Shown here: one piece after another, positions 42,625 to 51,387 of the stretch
How the letters are laid out: every line of letters begins with the position of its first letter
Numbering within the stretch: the stretch's first letter is position 1
Assembly: GCA_902515775.1 (NCBI GenBank)
Contig: CABXVU010000001.1
Location: 92,366 to 156,365, forward strand
DNA length: 64,000 nucleotides
Direction of reading: 5' to 3'
From: an uncultured SAR86 cluster bacterium
GTDB lineage: Bacteria; Pseudomonadota; Gammaproteobacteria; Magnimaribacterales; D2472
Made by a program: the position numbers and the translations under genes
The notes under the pieces: generated by a model
The model's database searches: none
What the model saw: the letters and a program-made list of their open reading frames with translations, nothing else
Told to the model about the DNA's origin: nothing

Positions 42625-44102
42625 GAGGTTGTTTCTTTAGCCTTGGATTGTTGAATAAACTCTCTTCTTAAAGCAAGATTTTTCACCCTAATTTCTTCAT
42701 TTTCAGCATACTTAATCCAAGAATTAGCTGTCTTTTTAATGCGTTTATCTTCATCGCGGGCTGCAGCTCTAAACTGTTTTTTAGCTTCATCAAAATTCTC
42801 TATTTCGAAATGAGCTTGTCCAAGGACTAATTGGGCTTGTGATTTGCTTTTGACTTTTCCTTTTTTTAAGCCGGCTTCAATTGCTCTAATTGAATCTTCT
42901 ATTCTATCCTCGAATAAATAAAGGTTACCTAACAAAATATAGGTATCGCCCTCTTTAGACATTTTTGCTGCTTGCTCTAGGACTGGTATTGCTTTATCAA
43001 TTTCTTGAGCCATTCTCCAAGAGTCAGCTAAAAGTTTAAGATTTTTTTCAGTATCTTTTACAACAGGTACTGTTGTTTCTTCACCAGTTTTTTCATCCTT
43101 AATTACAACTTTTTTATTTTGACCGGCCACAAGAACCTGTGCAGCCCAGTAGGGATTTTTGCTAAGAAGAAGTAATTGGGCCAGAGCAAGATACTCGCCC
43201 TCTTTATCAAGTAGATCTTTGTTAAAGGCAGCTTTAAGAGTGATCATATAATCCTCTTCTCTATCCATCTGTTGATAAGTTCCCCCTAACTGCAAGAAAT
43301 AAATCTTCTTTGGATAATAATTTACAAGAATTTCATAAATAACTAATTGTTGCTCTAGTGCAAATGAAGCACTAATAACTTTTCTATCTTTTAACTCGTT
43401 AAAGCAAGCCGCTAGCAGAACATACCAATTTTCTTTTGGGCGATAGCCTTCTTCTTCAGCAAGTCTTATGGCCTCTTCCATAGATGAGCGGGCTCTTACA
43501 TAATCTTCTTTTTGGAAATATGCAGAAGCAAGAAGATAGTAGGATTGAGCGGTTACCTTTTCTACCTCATCCATCCATTGAAGAATGAGACGAATTCCTT
43601 TATCCCAGTTTGCCTTTACAAGATTTAATTGTGCGAGAGTTAACAAGGATGCAGTTCGGAGCGGTATGGTTGCCTCTGGCTCTTTTAATAATTGCTCATA
43701 TGAATACATTGCTTGATCATAATCTTCTTCACTAAAATATATATAACCCCAGTAATTCCACATTACAGATCGGTCATAACTTTTTAAATCGGCTCGCTCA
43801 TTCAAAAGCTCTGTTAAGATTCTTTTTGCTTCATTCCAGTCAGGATCGTCTTCTTCTTTTTCAATAAACTTACCTTCATTTTCTGGATCTGGTACTTTAA
43901 CAACTTTTTGTCTTTCAAGTGCCTCAACAACTTTGACAACTTTTTTTGCGGTCTTAGATGTAAGCACTCTAGCTTTTTTGTATGTTCTTTTTTCTGAATT
44001 ATTACCTCCATCTGCATTACTTTGGGCAAATAATGAATTCGAGCTAAAAGTAAAGGCAGAAATTAATAACAAAGATAGAAGGCTTTTAGAGAAATTTTTC
44101 AC
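42621..44102 (-). CDS. Periplasmic TPR protein of the TonB2 cluster
   Basis: This 493-residue protein has a signal peptide (SLLSLLLISAFTFSSNSLFA), then many tetratricopeptide-like helical pairs (such as RTASLLTLAQLNLVKANWD and DTYILLGNLYLFEDRIEDSI). TPR proteins of this kind follow tonB2 in Vibrio-type TonB2/TtpC loci and are thought to assist the complex at the cell envelope. Its start touches the TonB stop (42621-44102 / 44102-44818 share a base). Convergent with folA. Confidence 0.85.
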   Translation of the reverse strand: MKNFSKSLLSLLLISAFTFSSNSLFAQSNADGGNNSEKRTYKKARVLTSKTAKKVVKVVEALERQKVVKVPDPENEGKFIEKEEDDPDWNEAKRILTELLNERADLKSYDRSVMWNYWGYIYFSEEDYDQAMYSYEQLLKEPEATIPLRTASLLTLAQLNLVKANWDKGIRLILQWMDEVEKVTAQSYYLLASAYFQKEDYVRARSSMEEAIRLAEEEGYRPKENWYVLLAACFNELKDRKVISASFALEQQLVIYEILVNYYPKKIYFLQLGGTYQQMDREEDYMITLKAAFNKDLLDKEGEYLALAQLLLLSKNPYWAAQVLVAGQNKKVVIKDEKTGEETTVPVVKDTEKNLKLLADSWRMAQEIDKAIPVLEQAAKMSKEGDTYILLGNLYLFEDRIEDSIRAIEAGLKKGKVKSKSQAQLVLGQAHFEIENFDEAKKQFRAAARDEDKRIKKTANSWIKYAENEEIRVKNLALRREFIQQSKAKETTS

Positions 44103-44818
44103 TAACTTTCCTCAAGAATAAAAGTAAATTTGTGAGGAACATCGTCTACCCTTACAGCTTTGCCGTCAACTATTTTAGGCTTATATTTTAATTTTAATGC
44201 TGCCCGTGATGCCGCTGAATTAAATATAGAACATTGTCTATAAACTGTTTCGGGATTGGTTGGATCTCCACACATGCCCTCCAAGGGAACTGCATTTTCA
44301 ACTGTTCCTGTTTCAGTAATTGTGAATGCCACAACTGCATATCCCATGATGCCTCTTTCTTGAGCTCTTCTAGGATAGATTGGAGTAACTTTGAATAATG
44401 GAATATATTCACCATCTCTAAAAAATGATCCGCCTCCAGCGAAATTAGCTTTTGGTTTTGGCAGACTTACATCAACGCCAGCCAGAGGTGCCAAATCTAA
44501 TTCAGGCTGTGCAATGTCCTCTGGTTGTTGATCTGGCTCTTCGGGTTTGTCAACATTATCAAATAACGTATCAATGTCCCTATCAGGCATTATCACATCT
44601 CCTAATTTTCTGGAGTTGTCCGTAGGAACACTGTTATCACCCAGAGAAATCAAAGCGACCATTAGAAAAAATAATCCAAGGGTTATTAGAGCTGCAAAAC
44701 CAGATCCTGCTAGATATTTATTGTAATTAAATGCTTTGTAATATAGTTCTATTAATGGTCCAAATACCCTTGCCATGGTTTGCGAAAAGGTACTCAAACT
44801 ATTATTAGCAGTATTCAA
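44102..44818 (-). CDS. Energy transducer TonB (TonB2-like)
   Basis: This 238-residue protein has a cytoplasmic N-terminus of about 40 residues, one transmembrane helix (AALITLGLFFLMVALISLG), an acidic/proline periplasmic linker (DKPEEPDQQPEDIAQPE) and a C-terminal TonB domain: PIYPRRAQERGIMGYAVVAF and LKYKPKIVDG. It carries proton-motive energy to outer-membrane receptors. A short insertion with two cysteines (GMCGDP and QCSIF) interrupts the domain. Confidence 0.92.
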   Translation of the reverse strand: MNTANNSLSTFSQTMARVFGPLIELYYKAFNYNKYLAGSGFAALITLGLFFLMVALISLGDNSVPTDNSRKLGDVIMPDRDIDTLFDNVDKPEEPDQQPEDIAQPELDLAPLAGVDVSLPKPKANFAGGGSFFRDGEYIPLFKVTPIYPRRAQERGIMGYAVVAFTITETGTVENAVPLEGMCGDPTNPETVYRQCSIFNSAASRAALKLKYKPKIVDGKAVRVDDVPHKFTFILEES

Positions 44819-44827
44819 ATCAATTCT

Positions 44828-45238
44828 CTAATTAGGTTCAGAAGCAAGAGATATATTATAAACGCCGGCCTCTCTTGAACCATCCATTACTTTGATGATT
44901 GTATCGGCCATGGCTTTTTCATCAGCTTGAATAACCACTGATCCCTGAGGATTATCGGCTAATAGTTTAACAACATTAGCTTTCACCTGTCTTGCATCAA
45001 TTCTTCTACCATCCATCCAAATTTCACCAGAAGCACCAATGGCGATTAAAATTGCAGCATTTTCTTGTGTTTCTGAGGTATCAGATTCTGGTCTATTAAT
45101 TTCAAGCCCAGGCTCTTTAATGAAATTAGCTGTCACAATAAAGAAAATGAGCATGATGAAAACAACATCAAGCATTGGTGTCATATTGATTTCAGCTTCT
45201 TCTTCTTGAACAGCACTTGATATAGCGTTTCTTCTCAC
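44828..45238 (-). CDS. exbD: Biopolymer transport protein ExbD
   Basis: This 136-residue protein has one transmembrane helix containing the proton-accepting aspartate in NMTPMLDVVFIMLIFFIV, followed by a periplasmic domain ending in MDGSREAGVYNISLAS. It forms the ion channel with ExbB just upstream. It starts after a GGAG ribosome site and is in tight order with exbB and tonB. Confidence 0.95.
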   Translation of the reverse strand: MRRNAISSAVQEEEAEINMTPMLDVVFIMLIFFIVTANFIKEPGLEINRPESDTSETQENAAILIAIGASGEIWMDGRRIDARQVKANVVKLLADNPQGSVVIQADEKAMADTIIKVMDGSREAGVYNISLASEPN

Positions 45239-45250
45239 AATATTCTCCTT

Positions 45251-45775
45251 TTAACTTTTTATTATTTCTTTTATTAAACCTTCTTCTCTATTTCTAGCAG
45301 CATTTAGATAAATAGTAGCAAAAACTCCTGATAATGCGGTAGTCATTCCTGCCATTGTTGGAAGTGTTGCCTTTGAGACTCCTCCAGCCATTGACCTTGC
45401 ATCACCACCACCGGTGAAAGCCATTACCTGAAAAACTTCTATCATTCCTGTTACAGTGCCCAATAATCCAAAAAGTGGCGAAAGTGCGACGCAAGTATTT
45501 ATAAGTGATAAGTGTCTATTGACTGCTTCTTTTGCCTGAGACATTAATTTATCTTTAATCTGCTGAGCCTTCCATGATGAGTGATCAGTAATGGAGTCCC
45601 ATTCAGATTTTAGCTCGCCCATATACTCTTTATGGCCGGCATTAAAATACCAAATTCTTTCAAGAATAATTGCCCACATAAAAGCTGCAAGGATTGCAAT
45701 CAACCAAAGAACACTTCCTCCAGCGGACATAAAATCCCTAAGGGTATTAAAAGCTTCAGTTATCGCGTAAAACAT
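45251..45775 (-). CDS. exbB: ExbB-type proton channel protein
   Basis: This 174-residue MotA/TolQ/ExbB protein has three transmembrane helices and the signature SPLFGLLGTVTGMIEVFQV followed by GGVSKATLPTMAGM. It is the short ExbB of the TonB2 set, distinct from the longer TtpC just upstream that carries the same domain. Twelve bases separate it from exbD. Confidence 0.94.
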   Translation of the reverse strand: MFYAITEAFNTLRDFMSAGGSVLWLIAILAAFMWAIILERIWYFNAGHKEYMGELKSEWDSITDHSSWKAQQIKDKLMSQAKEAVNRHLSLINTCVALSPLFGLLGTVTGMIEVFQVMAFTGGGDARSMAGGVSKATLPTMAGMTTALSGVFATIYLNAARNREEGLIKEIIKS

Positions 45776-45782
45776 TAGCTAA

Positions 45783-47165
45783 TTAATTTGAATCAGAATG
45801 TTCTGCTACTATTCCTGTACTTTGTTCTTCTAGAACATTAATGATTCCTCTTGCAGATGAATTAGCAAAAGAATGTAAAAGTGTTGTTGGAATAGCAACT
45901 ACAAGACCTAAAACAGTTGTGACAAGAGCTTGTGAAATTCCTCCTGCCATAATTTTTGGATCTCCAGTACCAAATAATGTAATTTGCTGGAAGGTAACAA
46001 TCATACCTGTAACAGTTCCGAGTAATCCAGCAAGTGGAGCAACAACAGATATAATTTTTACAACAGGAATGCCTCTTTCAATGGCAGGCCTCTCTGCCAT
46101 TATTGCCTCGGCAAGTTTTAACTCTAGCGTTTCTATATCTTTGCCCATATGCTGTTCACCAACAGCTAAGACTCTTCCTAGTGGATTGTTTTGATCATGA
46201 GACTTTGATTTTGCTTGTTTTTTTACAGCAACACCCATGTTGTATAAAGTAAACAGTTTCCAAAAAGCTACACCGATACCAAACAAACCAACGATTATAA
46301 TAATGTATCCAACTTCTCGACCTTGATTAACTCTTTCCATTAGACTTGGATTTTGAATTAAATTTGCAAGCAAGCTGCCGCCAACTGGACCAGTTGGGTC
46401 AACTCCAAACTTAACAACATCGCCAGGATCAGCATTAGATAATTTTTTTGCAGAGCTTACATACCTACCTTCAGGCTGCTTACCTAAAAATGCATATTGT
46501 CCTTTGCTACCAATGTATTCAAGATATTTACCATCACAAATAGCATTATAAAGTCCCACTCTAGTAACAATGCAATTTTCAGATTCGCCATCAAGATTGA
46601 TTACATTGGTATTAAAGCTAACAACCTCAGAACCAGCGACCATCTCTCTTTGCAATTCATACCATAAGCCCTCAAGCTCTCTGATTGTTGGAAGCTCTGT
46701 AGCACTAGACATTTTTGCAGATAGATCATTTAAAAACGTTTCTCTTTCTCTTCCATACTGAGCAGAAGTGAGAGAATCCGCAAATAGAGAGCTGGCTTCA
46801 CCTGCTGAACTTTGCAAATGACCAAAAAGCTCTACCAATGAGCCCAACTCTTTTTTATAAGCTGCTTCCTTTACAACTAAAATAGCATCATTTTTCTTAT
46901 ACTCAGCTTCAAGTTGATCAGCAATCCTTTCCTGTCTTGCTAATTCTCTTTTTTCTGCGGCTAGCTTTGCAGCTTGTTGATTTTTATTAACTAAAAACTC
47001 GGCCTCACGTTGAGTATTTACATTCTGCTCAGATGTTCTGCCTTGCTCAACTAACTGAAGCAAGCCTTGAATTGTTGTTGGCTCACCATCAGAATCTTCC
47101 TGGGAGCCTATGTCAAACGAAAAAATAAGAGCGCAAGCAAGAAGATAGTTTTTTAAATTTTTCAT
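45783..47165 (-). CDS. ttpC: TtpC-like long MotA/TolQ/ExbB protein
   Basis: This 460-residue protein has a signal-like N-terminus, a long periplasmic coiled-coil region rich in Glu, Gln and Arg (residues about 40-110), then a globular segment and a C-terminal ExbB channel domain (VAPLAGLLGTVTGMIVTFQQ, MAGGISQALVTTVLG). This fits TtpC, the fourth component of Vibrio TonB2 complexes. It lies between DUF3450 and exbB, overlapping the DUF3450 stop by four bases. Confidence 0.9.
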   Translation of the reverse strand: MKNLKNYLLACALIFSFDIGSQEDSDGEPTTIQGLLQLVEQGRTSEQNVNTQREAEFLVNKNQQAAKLAAEKRELARQERIADQLEAEYKKNDAILVVKEAAYKKELGSLVELFGHLQSSAGEASSLFADSLTSAQYGRERETFLNDLSAKMSSATELPTIRELEGLWYELQREMVAGSEVVSFNTNVINLDGESENCIVTRVGLYNAICDGKYLEYIGSKGQYAFLGKQPEGRYVSSAKKLSNADPGDVVKFGVDPTGPVGGSLLANLIQNPSLMERVNQGREVGYIIIIVGLFGIGVAFWKLFTLYNMGVAVKKQAKSKSHDQNNPLGRVLAVGEQHMGKDIETLELKLAEAIMAERPAIERGIPVVKIISVVAPLAGLLGTVTGMIVTFQQITLFGTGDPKIMAGGISQALVTTVLGLVVAIPTTLLHSFANSSARGIINVLEEQSTGIVAEHSDSN

Positions 47166-47914
47166 AATGCGTCTCCTCTATATACTACAGGGAGCATCAT
47201 GATATCCATGGGTGCTAATTTCTGCGCCATTCTAATTCCATCTCTTACAGTTACCCTGTAACTTCCAGATAGCTCTTCCCATGTACCCATTTCATTATCG
47301 TAATATCCTGTTTTTCTCTCGTCCTTAGACTGGAAAAACATGCCTAATCTGCCTACTCTAAGTATATTAACCACAACTTCTTGGCCGTCTAAAACAATGG
47401 TCTCATCATAAGCATCAAGCTTTCTGCCATATTCAGCTTCAATGTTGTAAGCCTCCAGAATTTGTCTAACCTGCTCTGAGGCAGTAACTTTTGGGTTTGA
47501 TAAAGATGCTCTTACAAGGTCAAGCCTTTGCCTTCTTTCTTCTATATGGAACGGTGTGTCAAGATTGACATATTTCTCAAGCCCTTCAAGCATCCTTTGA
47601 GCAAGAGGCGGAATCTGTCTTTGCATGACAACAACTTGAACCAGCTGCTCATCATATTTATCCATTAAATCAAGTTGAGCTTGGATTTGGATTCTTTTTT
47701 GTGCGTTATATAATTTTAATCCCTCAACTTGTTTTGAGACAACTTTGAACTCATTGATTAATTTATCTGTATCTGATTCTGTGGCATCTATTTTTGCTTG
47801 AGATTTAGCTGAAAGCTCAGTGTTATCTCTACCGACTTCTAATACAAGCTCCATCTCTGATGCCACAACAAATGTTGACAACATAGTAAGAGTTACTAGG
47901 CTTTTCTTTAACAT
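47162..47914 (-). CDS. DUF3450 periplasmic coiled-coil protein
   Basis: The ATG at 47914, with GGGG seven bases upstream, starts a 250-residue protein with a signal peptide (SLVTLTMLSTFVVASEME); nine codons of open frame upstream are not used. The body is largely coiled coil (residues about 30-110) with RQIPPLAQRMLEGLEKY, followed by a small beta-rich part (VNILRVGRLGMFFQSKD). DUF3450 genes begin TonB2/TtpC loci in marine gammaproteobacteria; the exact role is unknown. It leads a six-gene operon down to the TPR gene. Confidence 0.88.
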   Translation of the reverse strand: MLKKSLVTLTMLSTFVVASEMELVLEVGRDNTELSAKSQAKIDATESDTDKLINEFKVVSKQVEGLKLYNAQKRIQIQAQLDLMDKYDEQLVQVVVMQRQIPPLAQRMLEGLEKYVNLDTPFHIEERRQRLDLVRASLSNPKVTASEQVRQILEAYNIEAEYGRKLDAYDETIVLDGQEVVVNILRVGRLGMFFQSKDERKTGYYDNEMGTWEELSGSYRVTVRDGIRMAQKLAPMDIMMLPVVYRGDAL

Positions 47915-48083
47915 ATTTTTCCCCTTTGAAAAATGGTTCACTAGTCTAACAGCGTAGTGAAATTATTCAAATTTTTATAATAAGGAGATTGTAACCAATT
48001 TTGCATAAAATGGTGACTCTAAGTTATAACTTATTTTCTTTAGTATTAAAGCATAATTTATGCATTCTTAAAGAAACTGAGTC

Positions 48084-48956
48084 TTAGAATATCCTTGGAA
48101 TAAGCTTTGGGGTATTTTTTTTATAATTTTGATAGTCCTCAAGATGGCCCCACTTTTTACGCCCCCTAAGTTCAAGCAATCTCACGCCACTAACATACAC
48201 CAAAAGTAGGTAAGAAAAGATAGGTGAGAAAATTGCCAGATAGTTCATGCCTTCAAAAGTAGATATACCCATTACTGTTATACCAGCCCAAAGGGTAATT
48301 TCACCGAAGTAATTGGGATGTCTGGATCTGGCCCAAAGTCCTTCATTGATGAAAGAGTCTTTGTTTTCTGGAATTGATCGAAATGCGGACTTTTGATTAT
48401 CAGCTATTACCTCAATTGCAAAACCAAATATAAACATTAGAAGTCCCAATATAAATACGATATTTATGGGAACACCTGATGGATTGGCAATAGCAATTAG
48501 AGCTGCAGATGAACATATAAAGACCCACATGCCTTGTAATGTCCATGTCATAAAAAATTGTGAAAAAGATGTTTTTATTGAATCAAATCTTCCATCTTTT
48601 TTATCTTTGTAAATCCTTAAAAATAAAAATGAGCCCAGTCTGATTGCCCAGATAATTATGGCCAAGCCAATAAATATGTTGCCGAGCTTAAGATTTTGTA
48701 GACTGCCAGAGGCATATAAGGCAAATAAAATAGTCCCAATGTAAGTGAAGCTTCCTGTAAGGTCATAAAACTTTTCAGTTTTAAAAAGAAAAGCAGGAAT
48801 ATAGGCTATCCACTGGATAACAAAAGCCATAACTAAAATCTGGTTAACTAAATTTGAACCTTCAAAATCAATACTATTAAAAGAAATTATCTCAGCGTAG
48901 AGCTTTGTAAAAATAAAAACCCCTGCAGCGATGGTTAAATTAGCTAAGTGTTTCAC
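48084..48956 (-). CDS. DUF1295 membrane protein (steroid 5-alpha reductase-like)
   Basis: The GTG at 48956 overlaps the M2 peptidase stop (GTGA) and follows GGGAGGAATC, a strong ribosome site inside the end of that gene, so it is chosen over the upstream ATG. The 290-residue polytopic protein has the DUF1295/ICMT-like C-terminal motif WARSRHPNYFGEITLWAG and RLLELRGRKKWG. Family enzymes reduce enoyl lipids using NADPH or methylate; the substrate is unknown. About 140 bases to its right upstream of the TonB2 cluster hold no gene. Confidence 0.87.
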   Translation of the reverse strand: MKHLANLTIAAGVFIFTKLYAEIISFNSIDFEGSNLVNQILVMAFVIQWIAYIPAFLFKTEKFYDLTGSFTYIGTILFALYASGSLQNLKLGNIFIGLAIIIWAIRLGSFLFLRIYKDKKDGRFDSIKTSFSQFFMTWTLQGMWVFICSSAALIAIANPSGVPINIVFILGLLMFIFGFAIEVIADNQKSAFRSIPENKDSFINEGLWARSRHPNYFGEITLWAGITVMGISTFEGMNYLAIFSPIFSYLLLVYVSGVRLLELRGRKKWGHLEDYQNYKKNTPKLIPRIF

Positions 48957-50785
48957 GATTCCTCCCATCCACATTTTCGTTTAGAGTTTTGTGTGTCAAG
49001 CCAGTCCTTAAGCGGTCGATAATAGTTTAACATTGCCTTGCCGCTTAATTCTCTGCTTCCAGTCATTGCTTCCAGTGCAGTTTGCCATTCTTTACTTTGT
49101 CCCAGCGCTAGCATCGCTCTCAATTTCTTACCAGCGATCTCATTATCATATATTGAGCATTCATGAAGTGGTCCATCAAATCCCATTTGATTGCATAGAG
49201 ATTCATGAAATTGATATTGAAGAATCTTTGCTAGGTAATATCTAGTATAGGGTGTATTGCCTGGAATATGATATTTTGCACCAGGATCAAATGCATCTAA
49301 ATCCCGATCTCGGGGAGCCTCAATGCCTTGATAAAATTTTCTTAACTCCCACCAAGAGTTATTTAATTCATCTGGGCTAGTTTCACCTTTGAAGACTTTT
49401 GCCCTCCATTTATCTAACATCAAAGTCCATGGAACAGATACTACTCCATCCAAAGCTTGTTGCATTAATAAAGATATTGGATCTGAGTTTGCCTTGGCAG
49501 CCTCCTCAGCTGTTACCATTCCAATCTTTTGAAGATAGTTAGGAGTAATTGATAATGATAATAAGTCTCCTACGGCTTCATGAAAACCATCGTTGGCTCC
49601 TCTTTGAAAAATATTTGGAAGATGGCTGTAAGCTTGATAATAAAAAATATGGCCAAGCTCATGATGTATTACAGAAAAATCCTCTGCATTTCTCTCAATA
49701 CACATTTTAATTCTTAAATCATTTATATCAGAATCAATATCCCAAGCAGATGCATGACATACAACATTTCTATCTTGAGGCTTTATGAATAATGATCTTT
49801 CCCAGAAGCTATTTGATAATGGCTCAAATCCAAGAGATATAAAAAATTTTTCAGCAATTTTTACCATTTCAACCTCATCTATATCTTTTTCAATGAGTAT
49901 GTTGGTTAAATTTATCTCGTTGCTAGGTTCATCACTTCCTGGCGTATAAACCAAGTCATAAATATTTGCCCATGACTGTCCCCACATATTACCCAATACA
50001 TGCGCAGGTAAATAGCCACTTCTCGAAACAATGTTTTCACTATAAAAATTTGATAGTTCATCACGAACATGGCAATGCAGAGCATCATAAAGAGGCTTTA
50101 GTTCATCCCATACTCTGTCAGTTTCGTCTAAAAAATCTTCTGCGGGCATGTCATACTTACTAAACCATAGATCTGTTAAGCCGTCATAACCTAAATCATT
50201 AGCGCCTTGATTACCTATTTCGACCATTCTTAAATAAATGTCTTTCATAGGCTTGCCTATATTTCTCCATCCTTCCCATGCCTTCAAAAGCTCCTCAGGG
50301 TCTCTTGAATTATCAATAATATTTTCAAATGCCTCTAAGTCATAACAATCATCAACTGAAAAACAATGCTCTCCAGTTCCATACATGGCATCTAATTTGG
50401 CGCTAATTGATGATATTTCACCAGCCAATGCTTCATTCAGGGGAGATGGCATCACAAATGAACTTTTTATAAGATTAAGTTTTCTTCTATTTTCTTCTGA
50501 AACCTCTACCCCATCAAAGGAAGAAGCCTGCCGAGCTCTCTCTAATGCAAGTAATTGATATCTTTTACCATAGTCTGCAACTACTTTCTGAGAATCATAA
50601 GTGATAAAATTTGCGCCAATCCAATATGCTGAGCTTACAATAGGACCTAGAGTTTTATCTTCAAGCTCAACTCTTTGGAGAAATGCCTCTGCATCAGATT
50701 CGGAAAGAGCATTTGGTTTTTCGCTTGAACAAGAGGAAAGAAATAAGATAAAGATAAAAATAGTAGATAATGAAAATTTATACAT
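48953..50785 (-). CDS. Peptidase M2 family (angiotensin-converting enzyme-like)
   Basis: This 610-residue metallopeptidase has a lipoprotein signal ending LSSC at about residue 19, then a helical body with the zinc site HHELGHIFYYQ (His375, Glu376, His379) and a downstream glutamate in GFHEAVGDLLSL. It matches bacterial peptidyl-dipeptidase A in length and motif order. It would clip dipeptides from peptide C-termini at the cell surface or periplasm. It is coupled to the DUF1295 gene and divergent from efp (38 bases between starts). Confidence 0.93.
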   Translation of the reverse strand: MYKFSLSTIFIFILFLSSCSSEKPNALSESDAEAFLQRVELEDKTLGPIVSSAYWIGANFITYDSQKVVADYGKRYQLLALERARQASSFDGVEVSEENRRKLNLIKSSFVMPSPLNEALAGEISSISAKLDAMYGTGEHCFSVDDCYDLEAFENIIDNSRDPEELLKAWEGWRNIGKPMKDIYLRMVEIGNQGANDLGYDGLTDLWFSKYDMPAEDFLDETDRVWDELKPLYDALHCHVRDELSNFYSENIVSRSGYLPAHVLGNMWGQSWANIYDLVYTPGSDEPSNEINLTNILIEKDIDEVEMVKIAEKFFISLGFEPLSNSFWERSLFIKPQDRNVVCHASAWDIDSDINDLRIKMCIERNAEDFSVIHHELGHIFYYQAYSHLPNIFQRGANDGFHEAVGDLLSLSITPNYLQKIGMVTAEEAAKANSDPISLLMQQALDGVVSVPWTLMLDKWRAKVFKGETSPDELNNSWWELRKFYQGIEAPRDRDLDAFDPGAKYHIPGNTPYTRYYLAKILQYQFHESLCNQMGFDGPLHECSIYDNEIAGKKLRAMLALGQSKEWQTALEAMTGSRELSGKAMLNYYRPLKDWLDTQNSKRKCGWEES

Positions 50786-50823
50786 AAAATCCCTTTAGAT
50801 ATTAGAAGAAAGTAAATCACAAT

Positions 50824-51384
50824 ATGAAAATATCAACAAGCCAATTTAAAAACGGTTTAAAAATCATTATTAATGGTCAGCCGTGTTCAATTCTTGAGCA
50901 TGAGTTTCATAAACCAGGTAAGGGGCAGGCAGTAATGAGAGTAAAATTTAGAAACTTGATTACTGACAAAGTAATAGATAAAACATATAAATCAGGTGAA
51001 TCCGTCGAGGAGGCAGATGTAATGACAATTGAGATGAACTATCTTTATTCAGATGGAGAGCAATGGCATTTTATGAATTCTACTAATTTTGAACAAATTG
51101 CAATCAATGGAAACATCGTAAGTGATGCAAAAAAATGGATCATTGGACAGGAAAATTGTGAAGTAGTGATTTGGAACGATGAGCCTATTTCAGTTGAAGC
51201 CCCACCGTTTGTTGAATTAAAAATTATAAAGTCGGATCCTGGTGTAAGAGGTGATACTGTCTCTGGAGCAACAAAGCCTGCAGAACTTGAAACTGGAGTA
51301 ACGATTCAAGTGCCCTTATTTGTTGAAGAAGGAGAAAAAATTAAGGTAGATACTAGATCTGGAGAATACTCGGGGCGCGCATAG
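50824..51384 (+). CDS. efp: Elongation factor P
   Basis: EF-P relieves ribosome stalling at polyproline. The 186-residue protein has the normal three-domain length. The loop residue that is modified lies in FHKPGKGQAVMR, with lysine at the position that EpmA/EpmB modifies in E. coli; epmA and epmB are not in this window. It is followed by argS after only three bases. Confidence 0.95.
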   Translation: MKISTSQFKNGLKIIINGQPCSILEHEFHKPGKGQAVMRVKFRNLITDKVIDKTYKSGESVEEADVMTIEMNYLYSDGEQWHFMNSTNFEQIAINGNIVSDAKKWIIGQENCEVVIWNDEPISVEAPPFVELKIIKSDPGVRGDTVSGATKPAELETGVTIQVPLFVEEGEKIKVDTRSGEYSGRA

Positions 51385-51387
51385 ACT

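Noticed and set aside
43814-44029. Lysine-rich frame inside the TPR gene
   Set aside because: It is an alternative frame in the charged N-terminal region of the TPR protein, without supporting signals.
47942-48083. Small gene or RNA between the TonB2 cluster and DUF1295
   Set aside because: I found no convincing frame, hairpin or promoter pair; it is AT-rich and probably only the TonB2 operon upstream region.
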